From Emydura subglobosa (taxonomy: Eukaryota > Chordata > Testudines > Chelidae): a DNA stretch of 64,000 nt. The stretch spans positions 71,218,890 to 71,282,889 of the forward strand of contig ML679961.1 of assembly GCA_007922225.1 (NCBI GenBank). The letters run 5' to 3'. A program made the position numbers and the translations under genes. The stretch's first letter is position 1, and every line of letters begins with the position of its first letter. Positions 52,929-64,000 of this stretch are shown here, piece after piece. The notes beneath the pieces are model-generated. The model was given only the letters and a program-made list of their open reading frames with translations, searched no databases and was not told the origin of the DNA.

Positions 52929-54869
52929 CTAATTCCACAGACCCCATGCCTAATAATCAGTTTTTGTTTGTCATATGCAAGCTGCCCAATGCTGCTGAGA
53001 AATCAGGTGGAAATTAAATCTGAAGGCAAGTTCAATGGAAAAAGAGAAGTTTCCACAGAGGCCGGAGACCTCAAATTGAAAAAGTTATTAAGAATTTAAT
53101 TGAAATTGTAGAACCAAAAAAAACAAAAAAACCCAAGGAGGACATGCAGAGGAAAGCGTTTCAATGCATTTGTGAGTGGGCTAGTGGAATAAATAAAACT
53201 CCGTGCAAATATATGAAGGAGCCAGTTTCTTTCATATTTTTATCACCAGTTTTCTCCCTCAAAATGTCAAAAGCGATTTAACCACAGCAGAGTATAATTT
53301 ATTGTTATATTTGACTTTTCTAATTCAGGGGAACCCAAAGTGCACCCCAACAGCCCACTGAAAAAGTGATGTCTAAAATACAGCTGCCTTGTAGCTGCAG
53401 CATGTGAAAAAGCCGATCAGCTGCAGGTTTTTGCTACTGATAAACTCGACCAAACAAGCAATTTCTACTCTTCTACAAAGAATATAGAAATGCAAGCAAA
53501 TATTAGCATTTCTTTTTATATAAAAATGTATGTGCACGCAAATTAGTTGTAGTCCTTGATCCTGGCAAGTTTCCAACACATCCATGGGTGTTGTAAAATT
53601 TGCATGTCTTTGGTCTAAACCAAAGCTCCTTAAAAAAAAAAAAAGGTGATATTCAAACAGGTAAGTGTACAAAATTTCACAGATCAGTCACTTCTAGGCT
53701 GAGACTCTGTCTGACAAGTTTCAATCTAGATTCAGTTTCTACCTAAGACAAGCCCTTGGGTGCAGGAGTAAAAACAGGTTTGGTAATGAATATGCTGACT
53801 GATACAATTCTGTATTAGAGACGCACACTTACTTTTTAGAAGCCTAGAATCAAATGATCCCAAAGAACCACATTCAGATCAAAAGGAAACGTGTTTGCCA
53901 ACGATCATAGCTCAAGTGCCTTGGCCTAATAAAAGTGAATTTCCTGAGCTTAGTTGTTTCTGCAAGAATTTCCAGCACCCTGAAGTGTCCAAAGGCACTT
54001 CTTTTCAGGATCCCCCCCAAGCTTTAGCATGAGCCTGCAGGAGTATGCATGTGTGTTTAGGTGGGACACCAAATGACAGGAAAGACATTTCCAGATGCAT
54101 TGGCAGCATATGAAGTTTGCAGAGCCAGAAGACAAACAAAGGATAATATACATCTCTGGCCAACTACTATTTAACTCTGCCAAGGAGACTTTCAAACAAT
54201 GCAGAAAGGACAGCTCTAGTGATATGACAGCAAAATATCAAATCTTCCTCAAAGTTTTTTTGGGGAACCCCATTGTCTTGGCAGAACAGGCTTTTGGATA
54301 AGAAAATTCAACTGTTTTGTAGTTATGCAATGCTAAAGAGCTGCTGCATTCCACCCTACAGGTGACTACTCTTCAGTACAGAAGGAAGTGATTTCAGTAT
54401 ATACTATTTGTAAAGCTCTTTGGGATTCTTCAGGTTGAACAGCAGCATACATAAGAGCAATCAATCCAAGATTTTATTTCTGAAAGAGTTGAGGATGCAA
54501 ATACACAAGCAGACTCAATTATGTTCCTGAGCAATGGCGCCATCCTCTATGTTATATTACTAGTATTCAAAACAACTGAGAAGAAAACAGAGGTCTGTTG
54601 CCAAGTCCTCACCCCCATCACCTCACTCTGAAGGCAGTTTGTAAGCCAGGTTCTTCAGACTGTTTTGGTTTTATACTTTGGAAGGGAAAAGCTACCCAAA
54701 TGGTACAAAAAGTAATTGACCCATTGCTTATTAGGAACAGTGATCGTAGAGAACAACAATGGTCGCGTCACCTAAAATACTTTTTATCCTACTATGGGGA
54801 AGAACAATAATTACAGGCCTCGTCACCTAAGAATATTCAAAGACTACATCCTGAAGGCAGGTGAGTTTA

Positions 54870-54990
54870 TTCAACAATTAGTTACATTTCTACAGGGCCT
54901 TTCACCCAGAGGGAACCCAAAGCACTTCACAAACCAAATATAGACCGAATCACTTCACCCACTACAGAAATAAATTCTCTCTCTGGAACC
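54870..54990. repeat. Ancient amniote repeat fragment
   Basis: 'ttctacagggcctttcaccc' and 'gaacccaaagcacttcacaa' resemble a common old amniote repeat; family not assigned. Confidence 0.45.
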
Positions 54991-55182
54991 AAATTAGCAC
55001 AACACAAGAATTCAGGCCAAAAATTAACACTGTACCCAACTGGAAGTGCAGGAGAAATACATAAAGGCAATCTACCCATATTATAAAAATAAATACTTAG
55101 CACTCTAAAGTACTTTACAAAAATTAAATAATCCTCCTAGCACCCCCATAAACCAGTACAAAAAGGAGGAATCAGACATTAA

Positions 55183-55460
55183 GAGTATGTCTTCACTGCA
55201 ATCAGATACAGTCATGGGCCAACCGACTCAGGCTCACAGGGCTTGAGCTAAGGGGCTGTTTAATTGTGGTGTAGACATTTGGGCTCAGGCTAGAACATAG
55301 GCTCAAGGACTCTGCAAAGTCGGAGGGTCCTGGAGCTCTGGCTGTAGCCAAGCTCAGATATCTACACCATAGTTGAACAGCATCTTAGCCTGAGCCCTGT
55401 GAGTTCAAGTCAGCTGGCAGGGGCCAGCTGCAGTTTTTTAATTGCAACATAGACATATCC
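55183..55460. mobile_element. MITE of the turtle 'TGTCTACACTGCAAT' class, self-complementary
   Basis: Ends gagtatgtcttcactgcaat and attgcaacatagacatatcc are inverted repeats; inner blocks 'ccaaccgactcaggctcaca' and 'gcctgagccctgtgag' are also inverted, so most of the element is one long imperfect palindrome. A small fragment of the same class lies near 60775-60815. Confidence 0.8.
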
Positions 55461-56346
55461 ATAGAGAGGATAAATTACAAGTGTCTTACAGAAGATCCTA
55501 AAGAAAACCAAAGAAAGAGCAAGGATTAAAATTTGACCATGACAGTAGATTTAACAACCCTTCTCTTCCAAAATCTGTAATGACCACAAGTAGATATATA
55601 TATAAAAAAAAAAAGTGTTCTAACATTTTACCTTTCATCTGCATGCTGACTGACAGATAAGTAGTTTTAGAGATCATCTGCAATAGAGAAATTAATTGCT
55701 AAAGAAATAATTTTACATGGCCTAACTAGGTACAGTAGCAGCATAAGTGACATACAAATCAATTGCAGAACCCAGCATGCTACTTCATCTAGTAAATGGT
55801 ACACCCCATTTCCCCTAATTTGGTACATTTTTATTGGCGATGCTAGATTTGTGATTATTCATCTCTCTGATAACCAGCTCCTCCAGACAAATGGTTATAC
55901 GCAGAATCTGTTTAGACCCGCTCTTCCTCTTGTTGACTACAGCAGAAATTCATCTGAACCAGCTTCTTTTTGCTGCAAGAATGTTTTCAGTGGCAGGCAG
56001 AATTATGTCTTTGCACCAGGAACAGGAAGAGAGAAGGGGGTGAAGGGAATTTACTCTTTACAGACTAATATTTATGTAATTATTAATTTTGGGTGAAGAG
56101 CTAGAAAATGTTTCAACATTTGGTTGTAATTTTTTAGAACTGTGTTTCTTTAAGGCAGAACCCAAAACCTTCTATGGGGATTGCAAGTCTCCAGACAGAT
56201 GTTTTGAAGGCTAATTACTTCCTTCCCACCTCATTTGCTTTATAAAACAGAATTGATTAATGTTGCTAGTTATTCTTTGCTACCCTACATGGTAAGTTAC
56301 TAAGTATTGTTGTAAAGTTATTTTACTAAGGAGATATGTGTGTTTC

Positions 56347-56400
56347 CCAAAATAATTTTAATTTTCTATTTTCATCCAAAATAATTTTAATTTTCTATTT
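56347..56400. repeat. Tandem duplication, period 29 bp
   Basis: The 25-base segment starting ccaaaataattttaattttc occurs at 56347 and again at 56376 with no mismatch, indicating a recent local duplication. Confidence 0.9.
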
Positions 56401-56489
56401 CACACTGTATGTGATTGAAAAACTTTTAACAGAGGGGAACAGAAAGATTTAGGAATTGGGTGGGAAATCAGTGATACATACATAGTCTA

Positions 56490-56720
56490 CTAGCATGGTC
56501 CAAGCACAGGACAGGGAGTAGAGAAAGCTTGAGTTCTATTCCTGGCTCTGACACCAACACCCCCTGTGTCCTTGGGCAAATCACAAAACACTCTACCTCT
56601 GTTTCTGCACCTACAAAACTGAGATATTAATAGTTATGTACTTCAGTGTGGTTTTAGTAGATTGGTTAATACTTATAATGTGCTTTGAATCTGATAAGTA
56701 TTATAAAAGGCTAAGAATAT
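56490..56720 (+). repeat. MIR SINE
   Basis: 'cttgagttctattcctggct', 'ctgacaccaacaccccctgt', 'gtccttgggcaaatcacaaa' and the 'atgtgctttgaatctgataa' tail are in order. Confidence 0.85.
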
Positions 56721-57456
56721 TCAACAGGACTACTACTTCAGGGAATTGTATGACTTTGCAGTTTGTGTGAAATCCATCCTTTAGATCTTGTTTTTAATAT
56801 AAGGCTGGTAAATGAGGACACTAAACTCATGACAGACAATTATTTTCTTCAGCTTGAGGTCAAGCTCCCATTTGCTCTCATGGGGTAGACAATTTATTCT
56901 ATTGGTCTGATTCCTGAGATAAATAGACATAGTTAAGTTTCAGAGTTCTCTGAAGAAAAATAATGGGCAGACAATAGATCTGTAGCAATGGCCTGACCTC
57001 TCCCATCATTGGTTCTTACATGACCCTTCTCTTTATTCTGTCTTCACAGATCACCTATTACAGTACACCAAATTGAAGTATGAAGGAAAGAGTCTAGAGG
57101 ACCAACAACAGAAATTACATTGAGTTCAACAAATATATTTTATACCACCAACTGATGTTTTATGCCACGACAATGACAAAGAATGTTTTTGCTTCCTTTG
57201 ACAAGGCATCTGCCGAGGGTTGATCAGTGGACTTGCTTCAGCGGGCAGACATTCTGCTGAATATGGGTATCTGGCCTCCCTCAAAAAACTATTCAGTGGT
57301 CCTTCCTATGAGAAGTTCTCCAATATCACAGGTAAGGTTGATCTAACATTATGGAGAAGATCAGCTGGGAAGCTCCCAATAACAAACTATATTATATTCT
57401 ATATAGGTTCTTGTACCACACTCATCACTGTACTAGCTGAGTGCCTTCCAGTAGTG

Positions 57457-58436
57457 CAGTGTTTCTCAACCTTCTAAGTAGCAAGTACCCCCTAACTTCT
57501 GAAAATTTTCAGAAGTACCCCAACACTCACTCAATTTTTCATGGGATTTTATATTTACAGACTAATGTGAGCCATATGTTGGAAGAAGGGCTGAGTATAT
57601 AAGGCCGTGATATGACAGATGTCAGATCTAGTGTGTGTAGGGTTACCACCTTTAGACCAGGGGTGCACAACTCAAGTATGTACCTGGGCTAGAGGTGATG
57701 TTGGCCAAAGTTAGGAGGCTTTGAGTGGCATGCCAATACTGGGGAATATAAAGCGCCGTGCCAAATTTTTTGCCATAGATTTGAGAGGAGAAAGGGATGA
57801 GAGAGCAAGAGAGAGAGAGGGAAAGAAGGAGGGTGAGAGAGAGAGGGGAAAAGAGGGTAACTGGTGAAATCTGGGGCTGTCATAGTTGTCAATTTCACTG
57901 CTCAGCTAGAGCAGTGAAATTGACAAGTTCTCTGCGCTTTGAGCCAGGGAGGGGGGCTGCCACCTGGGCAAGTTACAGGCGGCTGCTGCCTGGCTGCCAA
58001 CCCGGGTGGTGGGCTACTGCCACCCAATCCGAGCTGGGGCAGAGGCAGCTTCCATGCCAGCTGGGACCCAGGGATGTGGGCAGGTGGCAGCTGCCCGTCT
58101 TCAAGATGGAGCGCTGGAGGCTGTCCCTTGGCTTGGAGCTGGGGTGCGGGTGGCTACCACCCAGCTGCGAGCCCAGCTCACGAGACGCAGGAGGCTGCCA
58201 CTAGGCACCCACTTGGGAGCTGGGATCCGGCAGGAAGCAGGGGGCTGCCACACGCGCCCACCCCCTCCCCCCCCTGCTGGGAGCTGGACCTGGTGGGAAG
58301 CAGGGGTTGCTGCCCAGCTTCCCCAGAAGTCGGCAGCTCCTGCCTGCCTCCCCTTCACTCTGTTTTTCCCTGGATAGCCCCTGCCTATGTCTCGCATACC
58401 CCCAACGGTACACGTACCACAGGTTGAGAAACTATG
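57457..58436. mobile_element. Larger nonautonomous hAT element (980 bp) with perfect 8-bp target duplication
   Basis: It starts CAGTGTTTCTCAACC and ends GGTTGAGAAACTATG (13 of 15 paired), with CAGTAGTG on both sides (57449-57456 and 58437-58444). The interior has a purine-rich GA tract (57795-57860) and a GC-rich core of repeated ctgggagctggg/ggctgcca units. Open frames in it (for example 57939-58427) are low-complexity products of that core; no transposase domain was recognised. Confidence 0.92.
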
Positions 58437-58579
58437 CAGTAGTGCATTAAGCAATGAGACTACACACCTGTCACATGATGTTTGTTCTCTCATTCTCTCC
58501 CCAAGGGGAGAAGCATGTGGAGCGGAGTGTCTTATTTTGGTAGGTTGTACAGTGTTGGTTTTTTAAATATATATGCTGT

Positions 58580-59440
58580 GATTCTGTTTAAAGTGGAATG
58601 TGACAGTCTACATTAATATGGTCACCACAGTTACAAAATTGTGATAAATCTTGTACAAATATGCCTTGTGAAGTATCATTGGAAAAGTTGTAATCTGCTG
58701 AATATTATCTTGTTATAATTGTATATTGACATTGTATATGGAGCTATGAAATGTTGTTTTATGCTTATAACTCAGACATGTTGCGAGTCTGAGAAATGTC
58801 CACACATTAGCTCTCCAGAAATAACAAAAGAACTGTAAACATGGGCCTCTGCATACCATTTCTGAAGACACCTCCAACAACATGTACACAGGAGGTGCCA
58901 GCAAAATTCATATGAAAGACTGATGGTAAAACATGGAACTGCCATACCCATGACAGTCAGGATTTTTCCAGCAAAAAGGGCCAGGATATAAAAGGTGAGA
59001 ACAAAGGCCCCATACTTCCTCTTTCCTACCCCATCTCTGGACTGGTGAATTCTAACCGGAGAAATTTCAAACAGAAGGACTGAGGGCCCCAAAACTACTT
59101 GGGCAGCCCAGAGGGCTTACAGAAAACTAGTGAATTCGACATCTCTGATTACTTGGATCCAACTGTAATGCATTAGTGTTTGCTTTAACTTTTTAGTAAC
59201 TCATTTCTTTTTCTTAATTAATAAAACTTTAGTTAGTTTACTGAAGGATTGGTTAAAGTGTTCTGTGGTGTAAGGTCAAGAGCATCCACTGACAAGGGTA
59301 AGTGACCGCTGGGGCTGGAAGATTTTTGGTTTTTATTACCTTTCCCCACAGAAGTCCAGTTTGTCTAGGCTGGAGTGTCTAAGTGGGACTTCCTGTGGCT
59401 CCATATTAAGCTAGTATTGCGATCCAGGAGCACACATTTG
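58580..59440 (+). mobile_element. Probable solo LTR of an endogenous retrovirus or LTR retrotransposon
   Basis: A promoter-like ggatataaaagg at about 58983 and an AATAAA at about 59220 (taattaataaaactttagtt) are ordered as in an LTR, and the body resembles a family I have seen dispersed in turtles ('aagtatcattggaaaagttg', 'ggagctatgaaatgttgttt'). No gag, pol or env coding is nearby. The ends and target duplication are not resolved. Confidence 0.45.
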
Positions 59441-60774
59441 TTTGGTTAAATCTAATTATAGAATGTTCCACCAGTGTGGAAATGTCCATCCAGTTTTTTT
59501 GATTGTCTGACCTCAGCTCTTTTGACAGGCCCTCTCAGCTGTGACCCTACCAGGTATGGTGACACATGCTGCTCTGTATTTATGCGGAGGGCAGCTCAAA
59601 GAAATGCGCCTTGCATTTGGAGTGGAAGGTGCTCGGGTTTGTGATGGTCAGTTCCTGTGGAGTTCATTCCATAGCCTTGGACTGGCCCCCAAGAAAGTTT
59701 TTTTGTCTTCCATACAAATGAGCTAACCCTTATTGCACCCTAAATTCATACTTGCTGCTATGATACAGCCCTTACTACCTGACCTCCAGGGTAAAGGAAC
59801 TTGCACACAGGACTGGAAAAGACCTCCTGGGTGCATGCCACACAGACTATTTTCATATGGTGACTATGCAGAGCTGCATTTCTTCCATTTTTCAAGTTTG
59901 TGCCATTCTAAGTATTAATCTATGTTATTTTATATATTTGGTAGAAATGGGAACTTATTTTTAATTTTATAAACTATGCCCAAATATTAGCAGGGATACA
60001 GCTCTAAACCAAGAGGACACATATGCCTAGCAGGACAGGAGCACAAACCATAGTAACAATGATTATTCCCAAGCCCAGATACATTTTGAAGATTGTGGGT
60101 ATCATACCACCACTTAATTCAGCTATGAAAGGGATCTTATTCATATATGGATGAAATCAGGAGCACTTCCAGGATTCTCTGAACAGTTCTCAATTTAACC
60201 TATGCTTATCTCTTTCTCACCTAAATGAAGATGATCATCACTAACTTTGAACCTAATGTATGTAGTTAAATGTGCATTTTAAGCCGTTGTTAAAAGTTCA
60301 ATGGAGAACGGACACTAGTCCAGGGATTCTCAACCTAGGGGGATGCAGCGTGAAGGGGATCAAGAACAGATGTCCAGGAGTTACAAGCACCCTGGCCTTC
60401 CCCCATTGCTAAATGGGCAAGAGATTCTGGACAGATCCAGGGTGGAAAAAGATGAGAACCTCTGCCAGAAAGCCTACCTCCAGCAATCAGCAAACCATTC
60501 ACACCCAAGAGATTGGATGTCCCAAAGAATGGAGAATGACCTAGACAGCATAAGGATTGCCAGCTAAGCTACCACTAGCTGTCTGTTCAGTAATCTATAT
60601 GAAATGAAATGGTCTCTGTCCAATTCCTACAGTCCATTTTACAAACACACCACTGCAGCTAATACCATTTGATACCCTTCTTCATAGTCTCAGAAAACTA
60701 ACCAAAGACTGAACAAACTATAGAGGCTGAACAACTTTCTCTGCCCCACTTGCCCCAAGAGTCGATCTCTGCAA

Positions 60775-60815
60775 ACCAAAAGTTGTAGACTTTGATTGCA
60801 GTGTAGACATACTCT
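60775..60815. repeat. Fragment of a TCTACACTGCAAT-class MITE
   Basis: 'gattgcagtgtagacatact' is the terminal sequence of the element class seen at 55183-55460; only one end is present. Confidence 0.55.
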
Positions 60816-62104
60816 CAGCAGGAAGCAGCATGGAAGAAGCTTTCACCACCATTGTTGACATTCTGCTAAGCTATCAATTCCAGCATTTTCCATCAGGACT
60901 ATAGGTGCTTAAAATATATAATTAAAAAAAGACTCAAGTGATCTCTTTATAAAAAGGAACCAACCACCAAAAAATTCCATTTGTATAGAATTTTGGGAGG
61001 GTTAGGAAAGCAAGTTTTGTAGTATATCTAGTAGTTGTAGCAATATTTGTAAGATGGAGAATAAAACAAGCCCCTAGAAAATTCAAGATAGAAAAAATAG
61101 TTACAAAGCAAAAAACAAAAGAGAAAAAGGCACCACTCCCATGTCCTGCTCATAAATACTTATTCTTGGAATCCCTTAAGCAAGATAACACAAAGCACTG
61201 AAAACCCAATGATTCCCTTCTACTGGCTACAGCCTTACAACTTTGGTCAAGTTGACTGCAGAGAAACTAAGATGTTTGAATACACCAGCTACCAATATGC
61301 ACATCACTTTAATAGATGAGGAGAATGGGACAGAAGCATTTACAGCTAATTTCACAGGAGACAAGAGACAGCAGCCTGCAACAAGAGGGTAGGCCACTCA
61401 CTGAAAGTAACATTTATTTAAGCAAGGTGTTATTTTTCTTAGAAATAAACACACTTGGGGGCCCAGCATCTCTTTACAAGCTTTTTACAAGCCAGCATAG
61501 CATCAGATTACACAGTCCATTCATATAATGTTTACAAGACCTAGTGTTAATGCCACTAATGGTGCTCCGGCATAGAGTACAAGACAGATCAAGATAAACC
61601 TTCTGCTTAGTTTGATAAAAGAAAAAACACTGGGCATGAGGAAAGGAGCATTTTTTTCCTACAGCTCAAGAGGGTGTGTATGTCAGGAGGGAGAACTATG
61701 CTCTTTGAAAAGAAGCTTCTAGATTTCTATCATTTAGCCAGCCCACAGTTTGGTGTGAATGAGAAAAGTCAACAGAAAAGATTTTGAACAAAGCAATAAA
61801 ATTTAACTGCCCATAAAGCACCACTTCTCCCAACCACCAGGTCAGGCGCCATGCTATTGTAAGATTTTACTCCATTGCAGGAGCCAAGTGCTCCCAAAGT
61901 GCCACTCTTGAAAAGGTTTACGAGGCCTTGAAGTGTTACCATTTTCACACTGGCTGAGGTTACTCTGCATTAACTGCTTTCCTTTTATATGGTGTAGGCT
62001 CAGATACCCTAGCTTTTACCTCATCAGGGAGTAGAAAGTTTTTCTGAAAAACCACTATGGGGTGGAAATGGGTATCTATCTCTGGCAAAAGGAAAGAGTG
62101 TAAC

Positions 62105-62450
62105 CTAGAGGTTATACTTGGAAGCCAGGTATTTTCAGTTTTATTGCTGACTCTGCAGTTTGTTCCCTGCTTAACTTTATACAATTCACTTAACCTCTAT
62201 GCCTCTGTTTTCCCATCTGTGCAACATGTGCAATACCTACTTCACAGAGGTGTTGTGAGGCTTAGTTGTTTGTAAAGCACTTTGAAATCCTTGGATGGAT
62301 GGTCCTGTAGAACAGTGTTTCTCAACAACTGGTCCATGGACCCATGCCAATCCCAGAGATCTCCCTAAAACAGTTTAGAAAGGCAACAAGCTGCTCCCAG
62401 ATATCAAAAAGGTTGAGAAACACCGCTATAGAAGGACAAAACATTTTCCC
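62105..62450 (+). repeat. MIR SINE split near its 3' end by a hAT MITE
   Basis: 'tcagttttattgctgactct', 'tctgttttcccatctgtgca', 'cttcacagaggtgttgtgag' and 'gtaaagcactttgaaatcct' are MIR landmarks; after the inserted element 'ctatagaaggacaaaac' continues the MIR 3' end. Confidence 0.8.
62313..62425. mobile_element. Small hAT MITE with near-perfect 8-bp target duplication
   Basis: The 113-bp element starts CAGTGTTTCTCAAC and ends GTTGAGAAACACCG. The flanks CTGTAGAA (62305-62312) and CTATAGAA (62426-62433) match at 7 of 8. It has the same terminal type as the 980-bp element at 57457. Confidence 0.9.
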
Positions 62451-63094
62451 TCCTTTTATTTGTAAAACGCCCAAACTTCTAAATCTAGCATGTAGCTAAC
62501 CAGTATTACTAAGGTAACTGACAACTGCAACCCTCTGGTCCTTTGCTAAATATGGTACCATCAGCAAACAGATTTTTGCAGGGTGGCACAAAGGAATGTT
62601 CAAAACTTCGCCTAGCTGAAGTCTCATTTGGAAGCTTGCCAGGAGACGCCTTCAGGCTCAAAATTTACATAAAGTAGAGCTGACTGCAGCCACACTCATC
62701 TTCAATAAAGAAGCAGAAACCTTAGGGACTACATTTCTAGCATGCTATGCTCCATCTTATTCCAAGCTGCCTCCAACCATACCATATGGACCACGTATGG
62801 GAACCCATGGTTTAACAGAACATTCCCACACTCAAGAGTTTAAGCTGCCATTTCTCAATCCTCCAAACTGGATGCCCCCTCTCTATCCATGAGCTTGCTG
62901 CGCTGATGAATTCCTCACTGCCAGCATATGAATCAGTTTCTCTGTATTCAACTCCTTGGGAAAGAAACCTCCAAATCCTTCAGTCAACTTTTTTGCTTCC
63001 TCTGCTATGCAGGGTTTGAGAGAAATTCACTGAAGACTACATAGTTTTGGGTCATGCAGTGATGTGTAGTTTACAGCAGGGGATAAAGATCTGG

Positions 63095-63385
63095 GATAAA
63101 ATTTTCAAAAGGGCTTATGTGGCTTAGGCACCTACATCCAATTTTCAGAAATGACATACACTTGGGAGCTTACATCCCATTGATTTTCCCAATGGACCAA
63201 ATACATTTTGTATGAAAAAGAAAAGAATGTAGGCTAAATGTTCAAAAGGTTTAGCCAGTTTTGGCTGAGATAGTGGTTGGCTCAACACTTCCTGAAAATC
63301 AGGACCCTTTAAAAAGTGTCTTAATTTGGTTACCCAAAACTTGAGGCATACAAAATCAAGTCACTTTTGAAAATTTGGGCTAAGT
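63095..63385. repeat. Ancient amniote repeat, palindromic type
   Basis: 'attttcaaaagggcttatgt' at the left and 'aagtcacttttgaaaatttg' at the right are approximate inverted ends; 'aggcacctacatccaatttt' and 'cctgaaaatcaggacccttt' lie between. Confidence 0.55.
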
Positions 63386-63700
63386 TTTTTCTTTTTGAAA
63401 GCAAAAAGTTAAAGCCTCTTTCCATATATAGGTCATTGAATAGGAATGTTAATATTAGATCTATTAAATCAATGGAGTATTGATAAACTCACTATTTCCT
63501 GACCAAAAAAGTTTTCTAAAATATTTAAGTTAATATTGTATAAAATATGAAGACGTGTTTTTCAAAGTTGAGCTAAACAGGCTGTGGTGTGGCTAGTTTC
63601 CAAGAGGCATCTATTCCTCAAGAAAGTTTATTATATAGGCACCATATAGACAAGATTTCTAAAGTGAGTGTTTAAAAAATGGGGAGTTGTAGTTTGTTTA

Positions 63701-63725
63701 AAAATAAATAAATAAATAAATAAAA
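63701..63725. repeat. (AAAT)n microsatellite
   Basis: About six AAAT/AATA units. Confidence 0.95.
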
Positions 63726-64000
63726 TCAGTCATTTGGTGCCAAATCACCTGAGATAAAGACCAAACTATAATTACACCTGGTTTGGGTTTCTGGTAAATC
63801 AGTGAAGAGATTGGAGGAGAAGAGTGACTTGTAGTAGGTATGTGATATTTCTACATTTTCTCACATTTAATGAATGATTGTATTTTATTAAACATGACAA
63901 TTATATTTTAACATTATTTCTATACACCCATCTACTGCTCATCCGCTGCTTCCCAACTGTGCTGCACTGCATATCCCAGGACCTCACAAAGCCAAAAGTG

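Noticed and set aside
57797..58427. Overlapping open frames of 123-162 codons on both strands
   Set aside because: They lie wholly inside the 980-bp hAT element and reflect its low-complexity GC-rich core; no transposase motifs.

Overview
This is a vertebrate nuclear window, very probably from a turtle (Testudines). That call rests on two things: a split, GT-AG spliced protein-coding gene, and a repeat set dominated by CR1 LINEs, MIR/CORE-SINEs, hAT MITEs with 8-bp target duplications, and PIF/Harbinger-like MITEs beginning GGCCTAGTCTACAC. I matched repeat families from memory, so the species call is an inference.

The one real gene I can support is the 3' half of EXT2 (exostosin-2, a heparan sulfate co-polymerase subunit), on the minus strand and read from right to left. 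Seven coding exons are resolved to the base: 52761-52892, 40618-40807, 27716-27882, 16847-16990, 15346-15474, 14130-14212 and 7481-7619. All have AG/GT borders and compatible phases. Together they encode the last 327 residues: the end of the GT47 domain, the linker, and the whole GT64 domain with its DDD metal-binding motif and the stop codon. Upstream exons should lie beyond position 64000, since I found none in 52893-64000. A possible in-frame 48-bp cassette exon sits at 50424-50471. The 3' UTR probably runs to an AATAAA near 5203-5208. Positions 1 to about 5180 look like intergenic DNA downstream of EXT2; in other amniotes ALX4 lies on that side, but I see none of its exons here.

Region by region: 1-5180 is intergenic, with an intact 448-bp hAT MITE and a MIR. 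5180-7480 is the likely 3' UTR. 7620-14129 is an intron with two CR1 tails. 14130-16990 is a tight cluster of three exons. 16991-27715 is an intron with a ~2-kb CR1. 27883-40617 is an intron with a nested CR1/MITE/CR1 stack, a ~1.1-kb GC-rich block containing a 10-N assembly gap, a MIR interrupted by a hAT MITE, and a CR1 with recognisable reverse-transcriptase coding. 40808-52760 is a repeat-poor intron with two enhancer-like stretches. 52893-64000 is an intron with a 980-bp hAT element, a probable solo LTR, and a second MIR interrupted by a hAT.

I found no bacterial-type system, CRISPR array, or novel multigene system. The observations most worth checking are the candidate cassette exon, the GC-rich block around the gap, the homeodomain-site cluster at 43331-43659, and the nested-transposon layers that give relative ages.
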